DNA of 64,000 nt from Flexithrix dorotheae DSM 6795 (GCF_000379765.1 NZ_KB903453.1:20774-84773), one strand, 5' to 3'. Positions 1 to 9,302 are shown, counted from the stretch's first letter. Notes: generated by a model from the sequence alone, not told the origin. Translations and numbers: made by a program.

Positions 1-1305
1 GCAAACCCCCAGACATTAAGTATAACAGGAAGTGAAAAAATTGATTTAAATGGAATATTAATTGGGGAGGTTTGGCTGTTGACTGGGCAGTCGAATATGC
101 AATGGGAATTACAACAGGCCAATAATGGAGAGGAAGAGGTTTCCAAAGCCCATCATAGCCATATTCGTCTGTTTAACGTGAGTAGGGGAGTTGCTTTTAA
201 AAAACACGAAGGAGTATTAGCTAATTGGCAGGAATGTACACCAGCTTCAGCACGAAAATTTAGTGCTGCGGGCTATTTTTTTGGACTTGATCTACACCAA
301 AATTTAAACGTTCCAATAGGTTTAATCAATTCATCTTATGGAGGTTCACAAGTAGAAGCCTGGATGCCCGAAGAATATTTACTCGCTTCGGATGATTTTC
401 GTCCTTGTGTGGAACGAACTGAAATTTGGGAAAAGGAAAGACCAGCTGTACAAGCGAAATTTGAGCAGGATTTAAAGAATTGGGAAGAAGCTGTTAAGCA
501 AACTGAAATTAATGGAGAAAAACTTCCAAGAAAGCCACGGGTTCCAGATGCTTTACGAGATTACCGGATTGCCTCCTCCATTTATAATAATATGATTGCC
601 CCCTTAATTCCATATGCCATTAAAGGAGCCTTTTGGTATCAGGGAGAATCCAATGAGGAAAGAGCAGAACAATATGGTTTGTTGTTGCCAGTGTTTATCA
701 AATCGTGGAGAGAAAAATGGGGGCAGGGGGACTTTCCATTTGGAATTATACAATTACCCAACTTTAGGGAAGTTTGTGAAACCCCTATGGATGAAGCCTG
801 GAGTCATATAAGAGAAGCCCAGAGAAGAACTGTGGTGAATACAGTCAATTCCGGGTTAATTGTGATTATTGATATTGGGGAAGCGAATGATATCCATCCA
901 AGAAATAAATTGGATGTAGGAAATCGAATGTCACTTTGGGCCAGAGAGAAAGTGTATGGAGAAAATATAAAAGGGACTCCTCCTATGTATGTCAGGTCTG
1001 GTGTGAAAGATGAAAAAATAGAAATTTGGTTTGAGGAAGTTGGAACAGGGTTGCAAACAAAAGATGGAGGTGATTTAGCAGAGTTTGCCATCGCAGGAGC
1101 TGATAAAAAGTGGTATTGGGCCAAAGCGAAAATCGTAGGCAAAGATAAAATTGAAGTTTGGTCTGATAAAGTATTATCCCCCATAGCCGTTCGCTATGCT
1201 TTTAACAACAACCCTGCAAATCCGAATTTAACCAATGAAACAGGATTACCTGCATCGCCTTTTAGAACCGATGATTGGGCAGATCCTACTACTGGGAAAC
1301 GGTAA
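1..1305 (+). CDS. Sialate O-acetylesterase family protein (5' truncated by window)
   Basis: The frame is open from base 1, so the true start lies outside the window; the TTG at 79 is internal. The protein is an SGNH-type carbohydrate esterase of the sialate O-acetylesterase (SASA, DUF303) family. The nucleophile motif GQSNMQW has its serine codon at 91-93, and the Asp-x-His pair in NDIHPRN has its histidine at 895-897. The family removes O-acetyl groups from sugars. Next to a CE12-like esterase and a GH105 enzyme, an acetylated pectic or rhamnogalacturonan substrate is more likely than sialic acid, but this is inferred from context. The gene is first of four same-strand enzymes. Family assignment is firm; the substrate is not. 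Confidence 0.88.
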   Translation, partial: ANPQTLSITGSEKIDLNGILIGEVWLLTGQSNMQWELQQANNGEEEVSKAHHSHIRLFNVSRGVAFKKHEGVLANWQECTPASARKFSAAGYFFGLDLHQNLNVPIGLINSSYGGSQVEAWMPEEYLLASDDFRPCVERTEIWEKERPAVQAKFEQDLKNWEEAVKQTEINGEKLPRKPRVPDALRDYRIASSIYNNMIAPLIPYAIKGAFWYQGESNEERAEQYGLLLPVFIKSWREKWGQGDFPFGIIQLPNFREVCETPMDEAWSHIREAQRRTVVNTVNSGLIVIIDIGEANDIHPRNKLDVGNRMSLWAREKVYGENIKGTPPMYVRSGVKDEKIEIWFEEVGTGLQTKDGGDLAEFAIAGADKKWYWAKAKIVGKDKIEVWSDKVLSPIAVRYAFNNNPANPNLTNETGLPASPFRTDDWADPTTGKR

Positions 1306-1310
1306 TTTGT

Positions 1311-1380
1311 AGTCAGTTATGAGGGATTAGTTATTAGGATCCTGTCGGGGAGAGAAACCATTCACCTAACTGACACTTTT
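1311..1380. repeat. Spacer with GGGATTAG-type repeat and inverted repeat
   Basis: The spacer between the two esterases holds GGGATTAG followed by TTATTAGGAT (1323-1340). It is enclosed by an 8-bp inverted repeat, GTCAGTTA (1312-1319) and TAACTGAC (1367-1374), followed by a short T run. Similar GGGATTAG arrays occur in the next two spacers of the cluster. Its role is unknown; it could be a repeat or a weak terminator. Confidence 0.45.
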
Positions 1381-1403
1381 TTAATAGAATATGGATTAAA
1401 AAT

Positions 1404-2777
1404 ATGAACTGGAACACATTAGGAATTGGGATTTTATTGGGTGCTTTGTTTTCGTGTGGTGGCGGTGTAAAACAATCAGAGGAGGTCACAGAAAAAGTGA
1501 CAGAAATGGAGGAAAGTCAACCTTTGATGAAATTTGATTTTGGAGGTGACGCACTTGCTGCAGACTGTTTACCAGTAAAAGCAGATATGCAATACTCCAC
1601 TGAAAGAGGTTATGGGTTATTGAGTCATGAAGCTGTGAAGGAAGGGAAACGGGAGGGAAATGATGCTTTGCATCATGATTTCCTGATAAGTGAAAAGCCT
1701 TTTTATTTTGTGGTGGATCTTCCAGCAGGAAATTATAAGGTAAAAATCGGTTTTGGCAATGCGGAAGAAGCCACTTTTTCTACTGTAAAAGCAGAATCGA
1801 GGCGATTGATGATACCCGAAGTGGCGACTCTAGCCAATGAATTAGTCACCCAGGATATAGTTGTCAATGTCCGTACCCCACAAATTAATGAGACGGAAAA
1901 GATTCGCTTAAAATCCAGAGAGTTTCCTTATTTGAATTGGGACAACAGATTGACCCTGGAATTTGGGAATAAAAAACCTTGCATCACTTCGGTGGAGATT
2001 ATGGAAGCGAGTGATGTACCTACCGTGTTTTTAGCAGGTAATTCTACGGTGGTTGACCAGGAATATGAACCCTGGGCGGCTTGGGGGCAAATGTTTCCCT
2101 CATTTTTTAAAGAGGATATTGCCATTGCCAACTTTGCAGAATCGGGTGAAACTTTGAAGGCATTTGTGGGCGAAAAACGCCTGCAAAAGGTATTGAGTTT
2201 GATGAGAGAAGGAGATTACCTTTTCATTGAATTTGCCCACAATGACCAAAAACCTGGTGGAGCACATGTAGATGCTTTCTCAGGTTACAAGGAAATGTTG
2301 AAATTGTTTATTGATTCTGCCAGGACAAAGGGTGCGACACCTGTATTGGTTACCTCCATGCATCGTAGAAAATTTGATGAGGAGGGCAAGATTGTGAACA
2401 CATTAGAAGATTACCCCGAAGCCATGCGGCAAACTGCCCGGGAGGAAAATGTGGCATTGATTGATCTAAACACCATGAGCAAAACACTGTATGAAGCGAT
2501 GGGAGTAGATGAATCGAAAAAAGCATTTGTGCATTTCCCCGCAGGAACTTTCCCTAATCAGGACAAGCCTTTGGCTGATAATACTCACTTTAGTACCTAT
2601 GGTGCTATGCAAATTGCCAGGTGCATTGTAGAAAGTATCAAAAAAAGTGAGTTGTCCTTGGCCAATCATTTGAAGGAAAATATTCCACCCTTCGACCCAT
2701 CTAAACCTGATAAATTTGAAGATTTTTTTTGGTCTGAGAGTCCTTATGTGGAAGTAATGAAACCTGATGGGAATTAG
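1404..2777 (+). CDS. Rhamnogalacturonan acetylesterase-like lipoprotein (CE12, SGNH hydrolase)
   Basis: This 457-residue protein has a lipoprotein signal (LLGALFSCGGG near residue 10-20). An N-terminal beta-rich, carbohydrate-binding-like region covers about 40-200, followed by an SGNH esterase domain. The nucleophile is Ser214 in AGNST, the Asn block is FAHNDQK, and the catalytic Asp392/His395 pair lies in DNTHFS. This architecture is typical of CE12 rhamnogalacturonan acetylesterases, which remove acetyl groups from rhamnogalacturonan I. The protein probably acts at the cell envelope. It lies 98 bp after the first esterase and before the GH105 gene, so deacetylation probably prepares oligosaccharides for the next enzymes. 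The ATG at 1404 gives a proper signal peptide. Confidence 0.87.
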   Translation: MNWNTLGIGILLGALFSCGGGVKQSEEVTEKVTEMEESQPLMKFDFGGDALAADCLPVKADMQYSTERGYGLLSHEAVKEGKREGNDALHHDFLISEKPFYFVVDLPAGNYKVKIGFGNAEEATFSTVKAESRRLMIPEVATLANELVTQDIVVNVRTPQINETEKIRLKSREFPYLNWDNRLTLEFGNKKPCITSVEIMEASDVPTVFLAGNSTVVDQEYEPWAAWGQMFPSFFKEDIAIANFAESGETLKAFVGEKRLQKVLSLMREGDYLFIEFAHNDQKPGGAHVDAFSGYKEMLKLFIDSARTKGATPVLVTSMHRRKFDEEGKIVNTLEDYPEAMRQTAREENVALIDLNTMSKTLYEAMGVDESKKAFVHFPAGTFPNQDKPLADNTHFSTYGAMQIARCIVESIKKSELSLANHLKENIPPFDPSKPDKFEDFFWSESPYVEVMKPDGN

Positions 2778-2850
2778 GGGTTAGTTATAAGGGATTAGAT
2801 GTTAGTGGTTAGGAATTAGTATTTGTCGTGGCGAAATACCTTTCGCCCAT
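2778..2850. repeat. GGGATTAG array plus 7-bp hairpin
   Basis: The spacer before the GH105 gene contains GGGGTTAG, GGGATTAG, GGTTAG and GAATTAG units in tandem (2776-2820). They are followed by a perfect 7-bp hairpin, GGCGAAA (2830-2836) and TTTCGCC (2841-2847), with a TACC loop. No gene was seen. It belongs to the same degenerate repeat family as the spacers at 1311 and 4061. Confidence 0.45.
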
Positions 2851-2887
2851 TAAAATAGAAAAATCAAGATTTTAAACTTTTAAAAAT

Positions 2888-4060
2888 ATGAAATATATAA
2901 GTAAAACTATCCACTTTACAGCACTTGCAAGTGTTTTACTGCTAGGTGCTTGTAGTAGTCAGCAGAATGAGGAAAGTCAGGTGATTAGTCAGGAGACTAT
3001 CCTTGACAACATGGTATTGACCAATCAATATTTTATGGATAAATGGCAGGATGTGGGCAAACGAATAGTCACTAATAGATCAAGGGCTAGTAATATTTGG
3101 ACCAGGGGAGTGTATTATGAAGGATTGATGGAGCTGCATAAATTAAAGGCTGATCCTGCTTATTATGATTATGCTGTTCGTTGGGCAGAATTTCACAAAT
3201 GGGATTTGCGAGATGGAGAAACATATACACGTAATGCAGATAACCAATGTGCAGGGCAAACTTATATTGACCTGTATTTGATTGATAAGGATCCAGTGAG
3301 AATTGAAAAAATCAAAGCCTCTATGGATAGCATGATGGTGACCGATAAAATAGATGATTGGGATTGGATTGATGCGATTCAAATGGCAATGCCCGTATTT
3401 GCCCGCCTTGGAGTAGTGTATAATGATACTGCTTATTTTCAGCGTATGTATGAGATGTATGCCTATACCAAAAACAATATTGGAGATAATGGTTTGTGGA
3501 ATCCTGAGCATGGCTTGTGGTGGCGTGATGCAGACTTTGATCCTCCTTACACTACAACTAATGGAAAAGATTGCTATTGGTCGAGGGGAAATGGTTGGGT
3601 AGTAGCCGCTTTGGTAAGGGTTTTAGAACTCATCCCCGAAGATGAACCGCACAGAGCAGAATACGAAGCTGACCTTAAAGCTATGTTAGCGGCATTAGTA
3701 CCTTTACAGAGAAAAGATGGCTTTTGGAATGTCAGTTTACATGATCCTGAAGAATATGGTGGCAAAGAAACTACTGGAACTTCCCTTTTTATTTATGGAA
3801 TGGCCTGGGGCATTAATAATGGCCTAATCAGTGAAGAAAAATACAAACCTGTGATCATGAAAGCATGGAAGGCTATTGTCACCGAATCAATTCATCCGAA
3901 TGGATTTTTGGGTTATGTACAAGGAACGGGCAAAGAACCCAAAGATGGTCAGCCGGTTACTTATGACAGCATGCCAGATTTTGAAGATTATGGCTTAGGC
4001 TGTTTTCTATTGGCAGGTAGCGAAATGTATAAGTTAATTGGGGAAAATGTGGTTAATTAG
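2888..4060 (+). CDS. GH105 unsaturated rhamnogalacturonyl hydrolase (lipoprotein)
   Basis: The protein has 390 residues and a lipoprotein signal with lipobox LLGAC (Cys22). The remainder is an (alpha/alpha)6-barrel of the Pfam GH88 / CAZy GH105 type: WTRGVYYEGLMEL near residue 71, WDWIDAIQMAMP near 158 (Asp162 aligns with the general acid of YteR-like enzymes), and WSRGNGWVVAAL near 235. GH105 enzymes remove the 4,5-unsaturated uronic acid left by polysaccharide lyases at the non-reducing end of rhamnogalacturonan or related oligosaccharides. The lipid anchor points to the envelope. Neighbouring esterases support a pectic substrate. Length is normal and the gene looks intact. Confidence 0.88.
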   Translation: MKYISKTIHFTALASVLLLGACSSQQNEESQVISQETILDNMVLTNQYFMDKWQDVGKRIVTNRSRASNIWTRGVYYEGLMELHKLKADPAYYDYAVRWAEFHKWDLRDGETYTRNADNQCAGQTYIDLYLIDKDPVRIEKIKASMDSMMVTDKIDDWDWIDAIQMAMPVFARLGVVYNDTAYFQRMYEMYAYTKNNIGDNGLWNPEHGLWWRDADFDPPYTTTNGKDCYWSRGNGWVVAALVRVLELIPEDEPHRAEYEADLKAMLAALVPLQRKDGFWNVSLHDPEEYGGKETTGTSLFIYGMAWGINNGLISEEKYKPVIMKAWKAIVTESIHPNGFLGYVQGTGKEPKDGQPVTYDSMPDFEDYGLGCFLLAGSEMYKLIGENVVN

Positions 4061-4110
4061 GGATTAGTTGTTAGGGATTCGTGATTAGGGGTTAGACTCT
4101 AACCTGGAGC
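4061..4110. repeat. GGGATTAG array
   Basis: Directly after the GH105 stop the sequence reads GGGATTAG, TTGTTAGG, GATTCGTG, ATTAGGGGTTAG. It ends in a small hairpin, GGTTAGA (4090-4096) and TCTAACC (4098-4104). This is the third consecutive spacer of the cluster with such an array. Confidence 0.45.
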
Positions 4111-4152
4111 AAGGTCTTCCACACACCTAGTAGTTGTACTTGTAAATAGTTT

Positions 4153-4224
4153 CAGTGTCTCGCTGAAGTATTGGTTGACAGTGAGATGCTGTCTAAATGT
4201 TAAGTCCAAGCGGATGCTTGAACT
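4153..4224 (+). repeat. REP-like double hairpin
   Basis: Two hairpins lie side by side. CAGTGTCTCGCTG (4153-4165) pairs with CAGTGAGATGCTG (4179-4191) over 13 positions if three G-U pairs are allowed on the plus-strand RNA. AGTCCAAGC (4203-4211) pairs with GCTTGAACT (4216-4224) with one mismatch and a GGAT loop. The layout resembles repetitive extragenic palindromes. No transposase is nearby. Confidence 0.45.
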
Positions 4225-4237
4225 ATATATTAGTTAA

Positions 4238-6391
4238 ATGAATAATAATCTAATGAAACTATACAAACTTATCACTTTTTACCTACTGTTCATTTTGGGC
4301 AATCAAACTTTAATCATTGCTCAAACCCCTATTGACAGAAAAGCAGTAGTGAACCGCCATAATGTAAGCATTACAGAAGTGGATACTTTAAATGCTTTGA
4401 GCTTGGGGAACGGAAGTTTTGCCATGACAATGGATGTTACAGGCTTGCAGACTTTCCCGCAACATTACCAAAAAGGAATGCCATTGGGAACACTTTCCGA
4501 ATGGGGCTGGCACAGTTTCCCTACTGATAAAACCTATAAAATTGAAGAAACCCTGGCCCCTCTATTTTCACATGGAAGAGAAGTGCCTTATGCGCGCCAA
4601 TGGGATAAAGGCACTAGACAGTGGGAAGCAGCCAATTATATCCGCCAAAATCCACATCGTATTCATTTGGCTACGGTGGGATGGTATATTCAGAAAGAAG
4701 ATGGCAGTATCATTACTGTGGATGATGTGAAACAAATCAATCAGAAACTGGATGTGTGGAAAGGAGAATTGAGCAGCCAGTTTGATGTGGAAGGCGAAAC
4801 GGTTGAAGTGATTACTTTGGTGGGGCAAAATGCAGATGTATTGGGGGTAAAAGTAAAAAGTAATTTATTGAAAGAGGGAAGATTAGGTATTACCATCAAC
4901 TATCCTTATCCAACAGATTCCTTTTTAGATGAAGCGGTGAACTTTGATGATGGAGAAGCCAAAAGATTAACACTTTCTTCAAAAGATAAGCAGACTTTAA
5001 GTATTGAAAGGCAACTAAATAACACAAAGTATTTTACCCATTTTGCTTCTTCACTGGATTTAAAAAATTCACAAGCTACACCCAAAGGCTTTATCATTCA
5101 GCCAATTGCAAATCAATATGAATGGGAGTTTACCACTGTATTGTCAGAAAAAGCGGAGCAGCATTTTAAAAGTGATTTCACACAGCTTCAAACAGAGACA
5201 CACAAGGCTTACCAACAATTTTGGGAAAGCGGAGGAATGATAGATTTTGGAGAAACCAAAGATGAAAGAGCACATGAAATTGAGCGAAGAATGATTCTCT
5301 CTATGTACCTCACAAAAGTGAATTGTGGAGGTAATTCTTTTCCCCAGGAAACTGGATTAACCTGTAATTCCTGGTATGGCAAACCCCACATGGAAATGGC
5401 TTGGTGGCACGGAGTACACTTTGCCTTGTGGAACAGACCTGAAATACTGGAAAAACAAATGTCATGGTATTTTAGAAGCTGCGAAATAGCCAAAGAAATT
5501 GCACAGAGACAAGGGTTTAAAGGTGTTCGATGGCAAAAAATGACTGATAATGAAGGTGGGGAAACGGCTTCCTCTGTCGGGTCTTATTTGATATGGCAGC
5601 AACCCCATATTATCTATTTTTCCGAATTAATTTATAATATCAAAAAGGATAAAAAAACATTAGAAAAATATGCCGATTTGATAGCTCAAACAGCCGAATT
5701 TATGGCGGATTTTGCCTATTTCGATCCGGCATTGAAACGCTATATTCTGGGGGTGGGTGTCATTCCGGCCCAGGAGCGATTTGATCCTAAAACTACCTTT
5801 AATCCCACTTACGAATTAGCTTATTGGCGATGGGGACTGGAAACTGCCCAAAAGTGGAGGGAAAGACAAGGTCTGAAAAGAAATACCAAATGGGATAAAG
5901 TTTTGGCAAATCTTTCCCCATTACCACAAAAAGACAATTTGTATTTAGCTACAGAAAGTTCACCGGATTCTTATACCACCGAAAGGTATATGACTGACCA
6001 TCCAAGTGTATTAGGCACTTTTGGCATGTTACCGGCTACTGAAGGCTTTGATCAAAAGGTAATGGAAAATACCTTTAATAAAATATGGACTGACTGGCAA
6101 TGGGAAGATACCTGGGGTTGGGATTTTCCTATGACCGCCATGACTGCTGCAAGATTGGGTAATCCAGAAAAGGCCGTAGATGCTTTACTCATGCCTATTA
6201 CCACCAATATTTATTTGAAAAATGGGCATAACTATCAAACAGATAGATTACGCTTGTATTTACCAGGCAATGGAGGCGTATTAATTGCATTAGCCATGAT
6301 GGCAACAGGAACACAAGAAAATCCACAAGCCCATTTGGGTTTCCCTAAAGACTGGAAAGTAAAGGTGGAAAATATTAATTTGATGCCTTAA
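4238..6391 (+). CDS. Secreted six-hairpin glycosidase-like protein, family unassigned
   Basis: This 717-residue protein has a signal peptide ending near residue 29 (IIAQ-TP). A beta-sandwich-like N-terminal half (about 35-320) leads into an alpha-helical half (about 340-700) rich in Trp, Glu and Asp. Blocks such as NSWYGKPHMEMAWWHG and WEDTWGWDFPMTAMTAARLG resemble the (alpha/alpha)6 barrels of GH65/GH95-type enzymes, but I cannot place it in a numbered family. It closes the esterase/GH105 cluster, so a role on rhamnogalacturonan side chains or backbone is plausible. ATG 4238 is used; an in-frame ATG at codon 6 would also keep the signal peptide. Confidence 0.62.
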   Translation: MNNNLMKLYKLITFYLLFILGNQTLIIAQTPIDRKAVVNRHNVSITEVDTLNALSLGNGSFAMTMDVTGLQTFPQHYQKGMPLGTLSEWGWHSFPTDKTYKIEETLAPLFSHGREVPYARQWDKGTRQWEAANYIRQNPHRIHLATVGWYIQKEDGSIITVDDVKQINQKLDVWKGELSSQFDVEGETVEVITLVGQNADVLGVKVKSNLLKEGRLGITINYPYPTDSFLDEAVNFDDGEAKRLTLSSKDKQTLSIERQLNNTKYFTHFASSLDLKNSQATPKGFIIQPIANQYEWEFTTVLSEKAEQHFKSDFTQLQTETHKAYQQFWESGGMIDFGETKDERAHEIERRMILSMYLTKVNCGGNSFPQETGLTCNSWYGKPHMEMAWWHGVHFALWNRPEILEKQMSWYFRSCEIAKEIAQRQGFKGVRWQKMTDNEGGETASSVGSYLIWQQPHIIYFSELIYNIKKDKKTLEKYADLIAQTAEFMADFAYFDPALKRYILGVGVIPAQERFDPKTTFNPTYELAYWRWGLETAQKWRERQGLKRNTKWDKVLANLSPLPQKDNLYLATESSPDSYTTERYMTDHPSVLGTFGMLPATEGFDQKVMENTFNKIWTDWQWEDTWGWDFPMTAMTAARLGNPEKAVDALLMPITTNIYLKNGHNYQTDRLRLYLPGNGGVLIALAMMATGTQENPQAHLGFPKDWKVKVENINLMP

Positions 6392-6905
6392 AAAAAAGGG
6401 TTATTTCTAACCGGAATGGGAAAATGACACCTAATTTTTTATAATGACCTGTCTTAATGGTAAAAATAAAGGAATCAGCAAATTTGAAGAATACTTTAAG
6501 TTTGCTGACTACTTGAGGATAGAGGAATGATTCAAAAAGCCTGTTAGTACTTTTAGCTTATTTTCAATTCTGTTATTCACCCACCTGTTTTTTTAATCAC
6601 ATCCCTGGACCAAAAGTTGATTTGAACCTGTTTTCACTCAAATGAAATCTGAAGAATTGAAAATGTAATAAGAATAAAACATAAAAGCTACCCCTTTGAA
6701 ATCCAGGAATTTATAAATCTATTCGGCAATGTTAAAAAATTGGTTTTCTGTCAGGAATTTTCTTAATTTTTCTAAATGATTTTACCCTTATTTTTTGCAA
6801 GGAAGTAAATAACTATAGGCAACTTTTTATCCGCCCAATTCAACAAGATTAAAAGTCAGCTTTTTTTAATGATTTAGCCTATTTTTTAACTTAAAACCCA
6901 TAGAA
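6392..6905. other. Intergenic region, no gene seen
   Basis: These 514 bases are strongly AT-rich. I see only short open frames and no convincing terminator or consensus promoter. A small GGTTA/TAACC hairpin lies just after the upstream stop. The promoter of the following lipoprotein gene presumably lies here. Confidence 0.5.
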
Positions 6906-9005
6906 ATGCTCCCTTCAATTTGTACCCGAAATTCTTATCGAATACTGACCTTTCTGGTCGTATTTATTTTCTCTAATCTATTTATTATTTCATGTAAGGA
7001 AGAGGAAGGAGATGATCCGATTCCTGCCCCGGTAATCAATTCTATTGATCCCACTTCAGGCCCGGTAGGTATTGAAGTTACCATCAATGGTTCGAACTTT
7101 AGCGAAACGCCCTCAGAGAATATAGTGAGTTTTAATGATGAAAAAGCCACGGTAATCTCGGCTGCCGTTTCCAGATTAGTTGTGGAAGTACCAGCCTCAG
7201 CCTCCACGGGAAATGTTTCTGTAACCGTAAATGGGCAAAAAGCAAGTGGTCCTGTATTTACCGTAGAAGAAGAAACAGGAATCGAGTTTGATTGTACACA
7301 AAATGAAATTACCAGTTCCACTACCTGGGAGGATGTAGAAAGTGGGGATAAAGTTGATTATATAATAAAGTGTGCAATATCTGTAAAAAATAATGCTTTG
7401 CTAACCATAGAACCAGGTGTAATTATTCAGTTTGAGGGAGAGGAAAGTGGAATTTTTACCAGCGATGGGGGAGGATTAAAAGCCATAGGAACGGAGGACA
7501 ATCCCATTAAATTTGTAGGGACAAGTGAAACAGCCGGAATTTGGAAAGGCGTTTACTTTGCTTCTACTAATCCGGAAAACCGGCTCGAATTTGTAGAAAT
7601 TAAACATGCAGGACGGACTGCTTCATCACAATCCGGGGTAAAAGGAGCTGTACAATTAAGCAGCAAAGCAAATTCCAAAGGGAGTATTGTAGATTGTACC
7701 ATTGGGGATAATGATGGATATGGAATTTTTATTACAGAAAATAGTGATTTGGTTGATTTCGAAAATAATGTGATTCAGAACAATACACTTTCTCCTGTAG
7801 GGATCGATTTTAATCAGATTAGAAAACTGGATGATGGAACGGACTATGTCAATGGGAATGGTCAGGCTTACATTGAGGTGTTTAATTCCATTCTTGAGGA
7901 AGATGCCACTGTTTTGGATGTTGGATTACCCTACAGATTTACTGAAAACCAAAAATATTATATTGAAAAAGGATTGGTAATTGAACCTGGTGTTACATTT
8001 GAATTTGCTTCAGGGGCCGGACTTAGGTTAGGGGAAAATGCGGTAGATTGTTCTTTATCCACAGGGACCATTAATGCCACTGGCACAGTAGATAAACCAA
8101 TTATTTTTAAAGGATTTTCGGATGGGAAAGGAAGTTGGCTGGGCATTGGCATTAATTCCTCAAGTCCTGAAAACAAATTGATTTATTGTGAAATAAGTGG
8201 TGGGGGTGCAGCTAAAATTTTTAATGCAAGTAAACTGAATGCCAATATTACTTTACAATGCGAAAGTAAAGTGAAAATTCAAAACACCACTATTTCCCAA
8301 AGCGGAGGATATGGAATTTATATGTTGGATGAAGATGCGGTGTTAGATGAATTTCAGAATAATACTTTAAAAGATAATGAAGAGGCTCCTGTTTATATTC
8401 ATTTCAATCAATCGGATCAACTGGATGAAACTTCCAGCTATGCAGAGGAAAACGGAAAGGCCTTTATTGAAGTAGAAGGAGAAGATTTAATTGATAATGA
8501 CCTGAGTATTTCCGCACTGGATGTACCCTATAGAATTAATGTAAGTAACAGTGGAAGAGAGGTTTATGTAGAAAAAGCCATTACCATTGAGGCTGGAACC
8601 ATTCTTGAATTTGAAACCGGGGCAGGGATTGTGTTAGGTAGTCCGGGTGTTGATTGTATCCCGACTACGGGTTCTATAAAGGCAATTGGAACTGCGGAAA
8701 ATCCAATCATTTTCAGAGGAGCAAATGAAGGAGTAGGAACCTGGTTAGGGTTAGGATTCAATTCCAGTACCAGTTTAAATGAACTTATGCATTGTCAGAT
8801 TTCAGGAGGAGGTTCCAAACAAATGTATAATGCAGGAGGCCGGGGGAATTTGGTGATTCATTGTAAGGGAAACCTTAAAATTACCAATTCTACTATTAAA
8901 GATAGCGGTGGTTGGGGTGTTGACTTTGTGCAGGGTGGAAATTCCCTATCAGAGTCAGATAATACATTCGAGAATAATTCCTCTGGTGACATTGCCACAC
9001 AATAA
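6906..9005 (+). CDS. TIG/IPT-domain lipoprotein with tandem beta-helix modules
   Basis: The 699-residue protein has a lipoprotein signal (FIISC, Cys30). A TIG/IPT immunoglobulin-like domain spans about 42-118. Three related modules follow, starting near 167, 358 and 560 with TIEPGV, VIEPGV and TIEAGT. Each continues through an AIGTxxNPIIF-like turn, a W(K/L)G segment and an Ile/Asn/Gly-rich right-handed beta-helix region. The modules repeat every 190-200 residues. Such proteins are exposed on the surface in Bacteroidota and bind or process polysaccharides, but no catalytic residues can be named. It follows the rhamnogalacturonan genes, yet the 514-bp gap makes co-transcription uncertain. The function is unknown. 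Confidence 0.65.
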   Translation: MLPSICTRNSYRILTFLVVFIFSNLFIISCKEEEGDDPIPAPVINSIDPTSGPVGIEVTINGSNFSETPSENIVSFNDEKATVISAAVSRLVVEVPASASTGNVSVTVNGQKASGPVFTVEEETGIEFDCTQNEITSSTTWEDVESGDKVDYIIKCAISVKNNALLTIEPGVIIQFEGEESGIFTSDGGGLKAIGTEDNPIKFVGTSETAGIWKGVYFASTNPENRLEFVEIKHAGRTASSQSGVKGAVQLSSKANSKGSIVDCTIGDNDGYGIFITENSDLVDFENNVIQNNTLSPVGIDFNQIRKLDDGTDYVNGNGQAYIEVFNSILEEDATVLDVGLPYRFTENQKYYIEKGLVIEPGVTFEFASGAGLRLGENAVDCSLSTGTINATGTVDKPIIFKGFSDGKGSWLGIGINSSSPENKLIYCEISGGGAAKIFNASKLNANITLQCESKVKIQNTTISQSGGYGIYMLDEDAVLDEFQNNTLKDNEEAPVYIHFNQSDQLDETSSYAEENGKAFIEVEGEDLIDNDLSISALDVPYRINVSNSGREVYVEKAITIEAGTILEFETGAGIVLGSPGVDCIPTTGSIKAIGTAENPIIFRGANEGVGTWLGLGFNSSTSLNELMHCQISGGGSKQMYNAGGRGNLVIHCKGNLKITNSTIKDSGGWGVDFVQGGNSLSESDNTFENNSSGDIATQ

Positions 9006-9110
9006 TTAGTGATAAATAAGGAATGATAAATTTATTGATCAATCAGTAATTTGGGAAAATCAGATTAAATAAAAAATTTTCCGAAAAAATGTATTGAAAT
9101 ATTAATTAGG

Positions 9111-9148
9111 AAAGGGATTGAATAAACTTACGTTCAATCCCTTTTTTT
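9111..9148 (+). terminator. Rho-independent terminator after beta-helix lipoprotein gene
   Basis: AAAGGGATTGAA (9111-9122) and TTCAATCCCTTT (9133-9144) form a perfect 12-bp stem with a 10-nt loop, followed by a T run. It lies 106 bp after the stop at 9005. Confidence 0.82.
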
Positions 9149-9149
9149 C

Positions 9150-9302
9150 TTAAGCGCCCGAGCTCCACACCGGGTGCTCCACACCGGGAACTCCATACCG
9201 GGAACTCCATACCGGGAACTATTATTTCCGAGAAATAGTAATCTCTCTATCAGTCTTTTATGGCAAAATACTACACGATTAATTTTGAATTACTACTTAA
9301 AA
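9150..9302 (-). repeat. Dispersed repeat element, copy 1
   Basis: This copy has four 14-nt units of the type CTCCAYACCGGGAA. They are followed by an imperfect hairpin (CTATTATTTC, CGA, GAAATAG) and then a conserved AT-rich arm running through CTCTATCAGTCTTTTATGGC. Copy 2 (15104-15243) is nearly identical; copies 3 and 4 are inverted. No open reading frame lies inside. Confidence 0.85.

Noticed and set aside
804..1184. 126-codon minus-strand frame inside the first esterase gene
   Set aside because: It lies entirely antisense to the conserved esterase domain and has no independent support.
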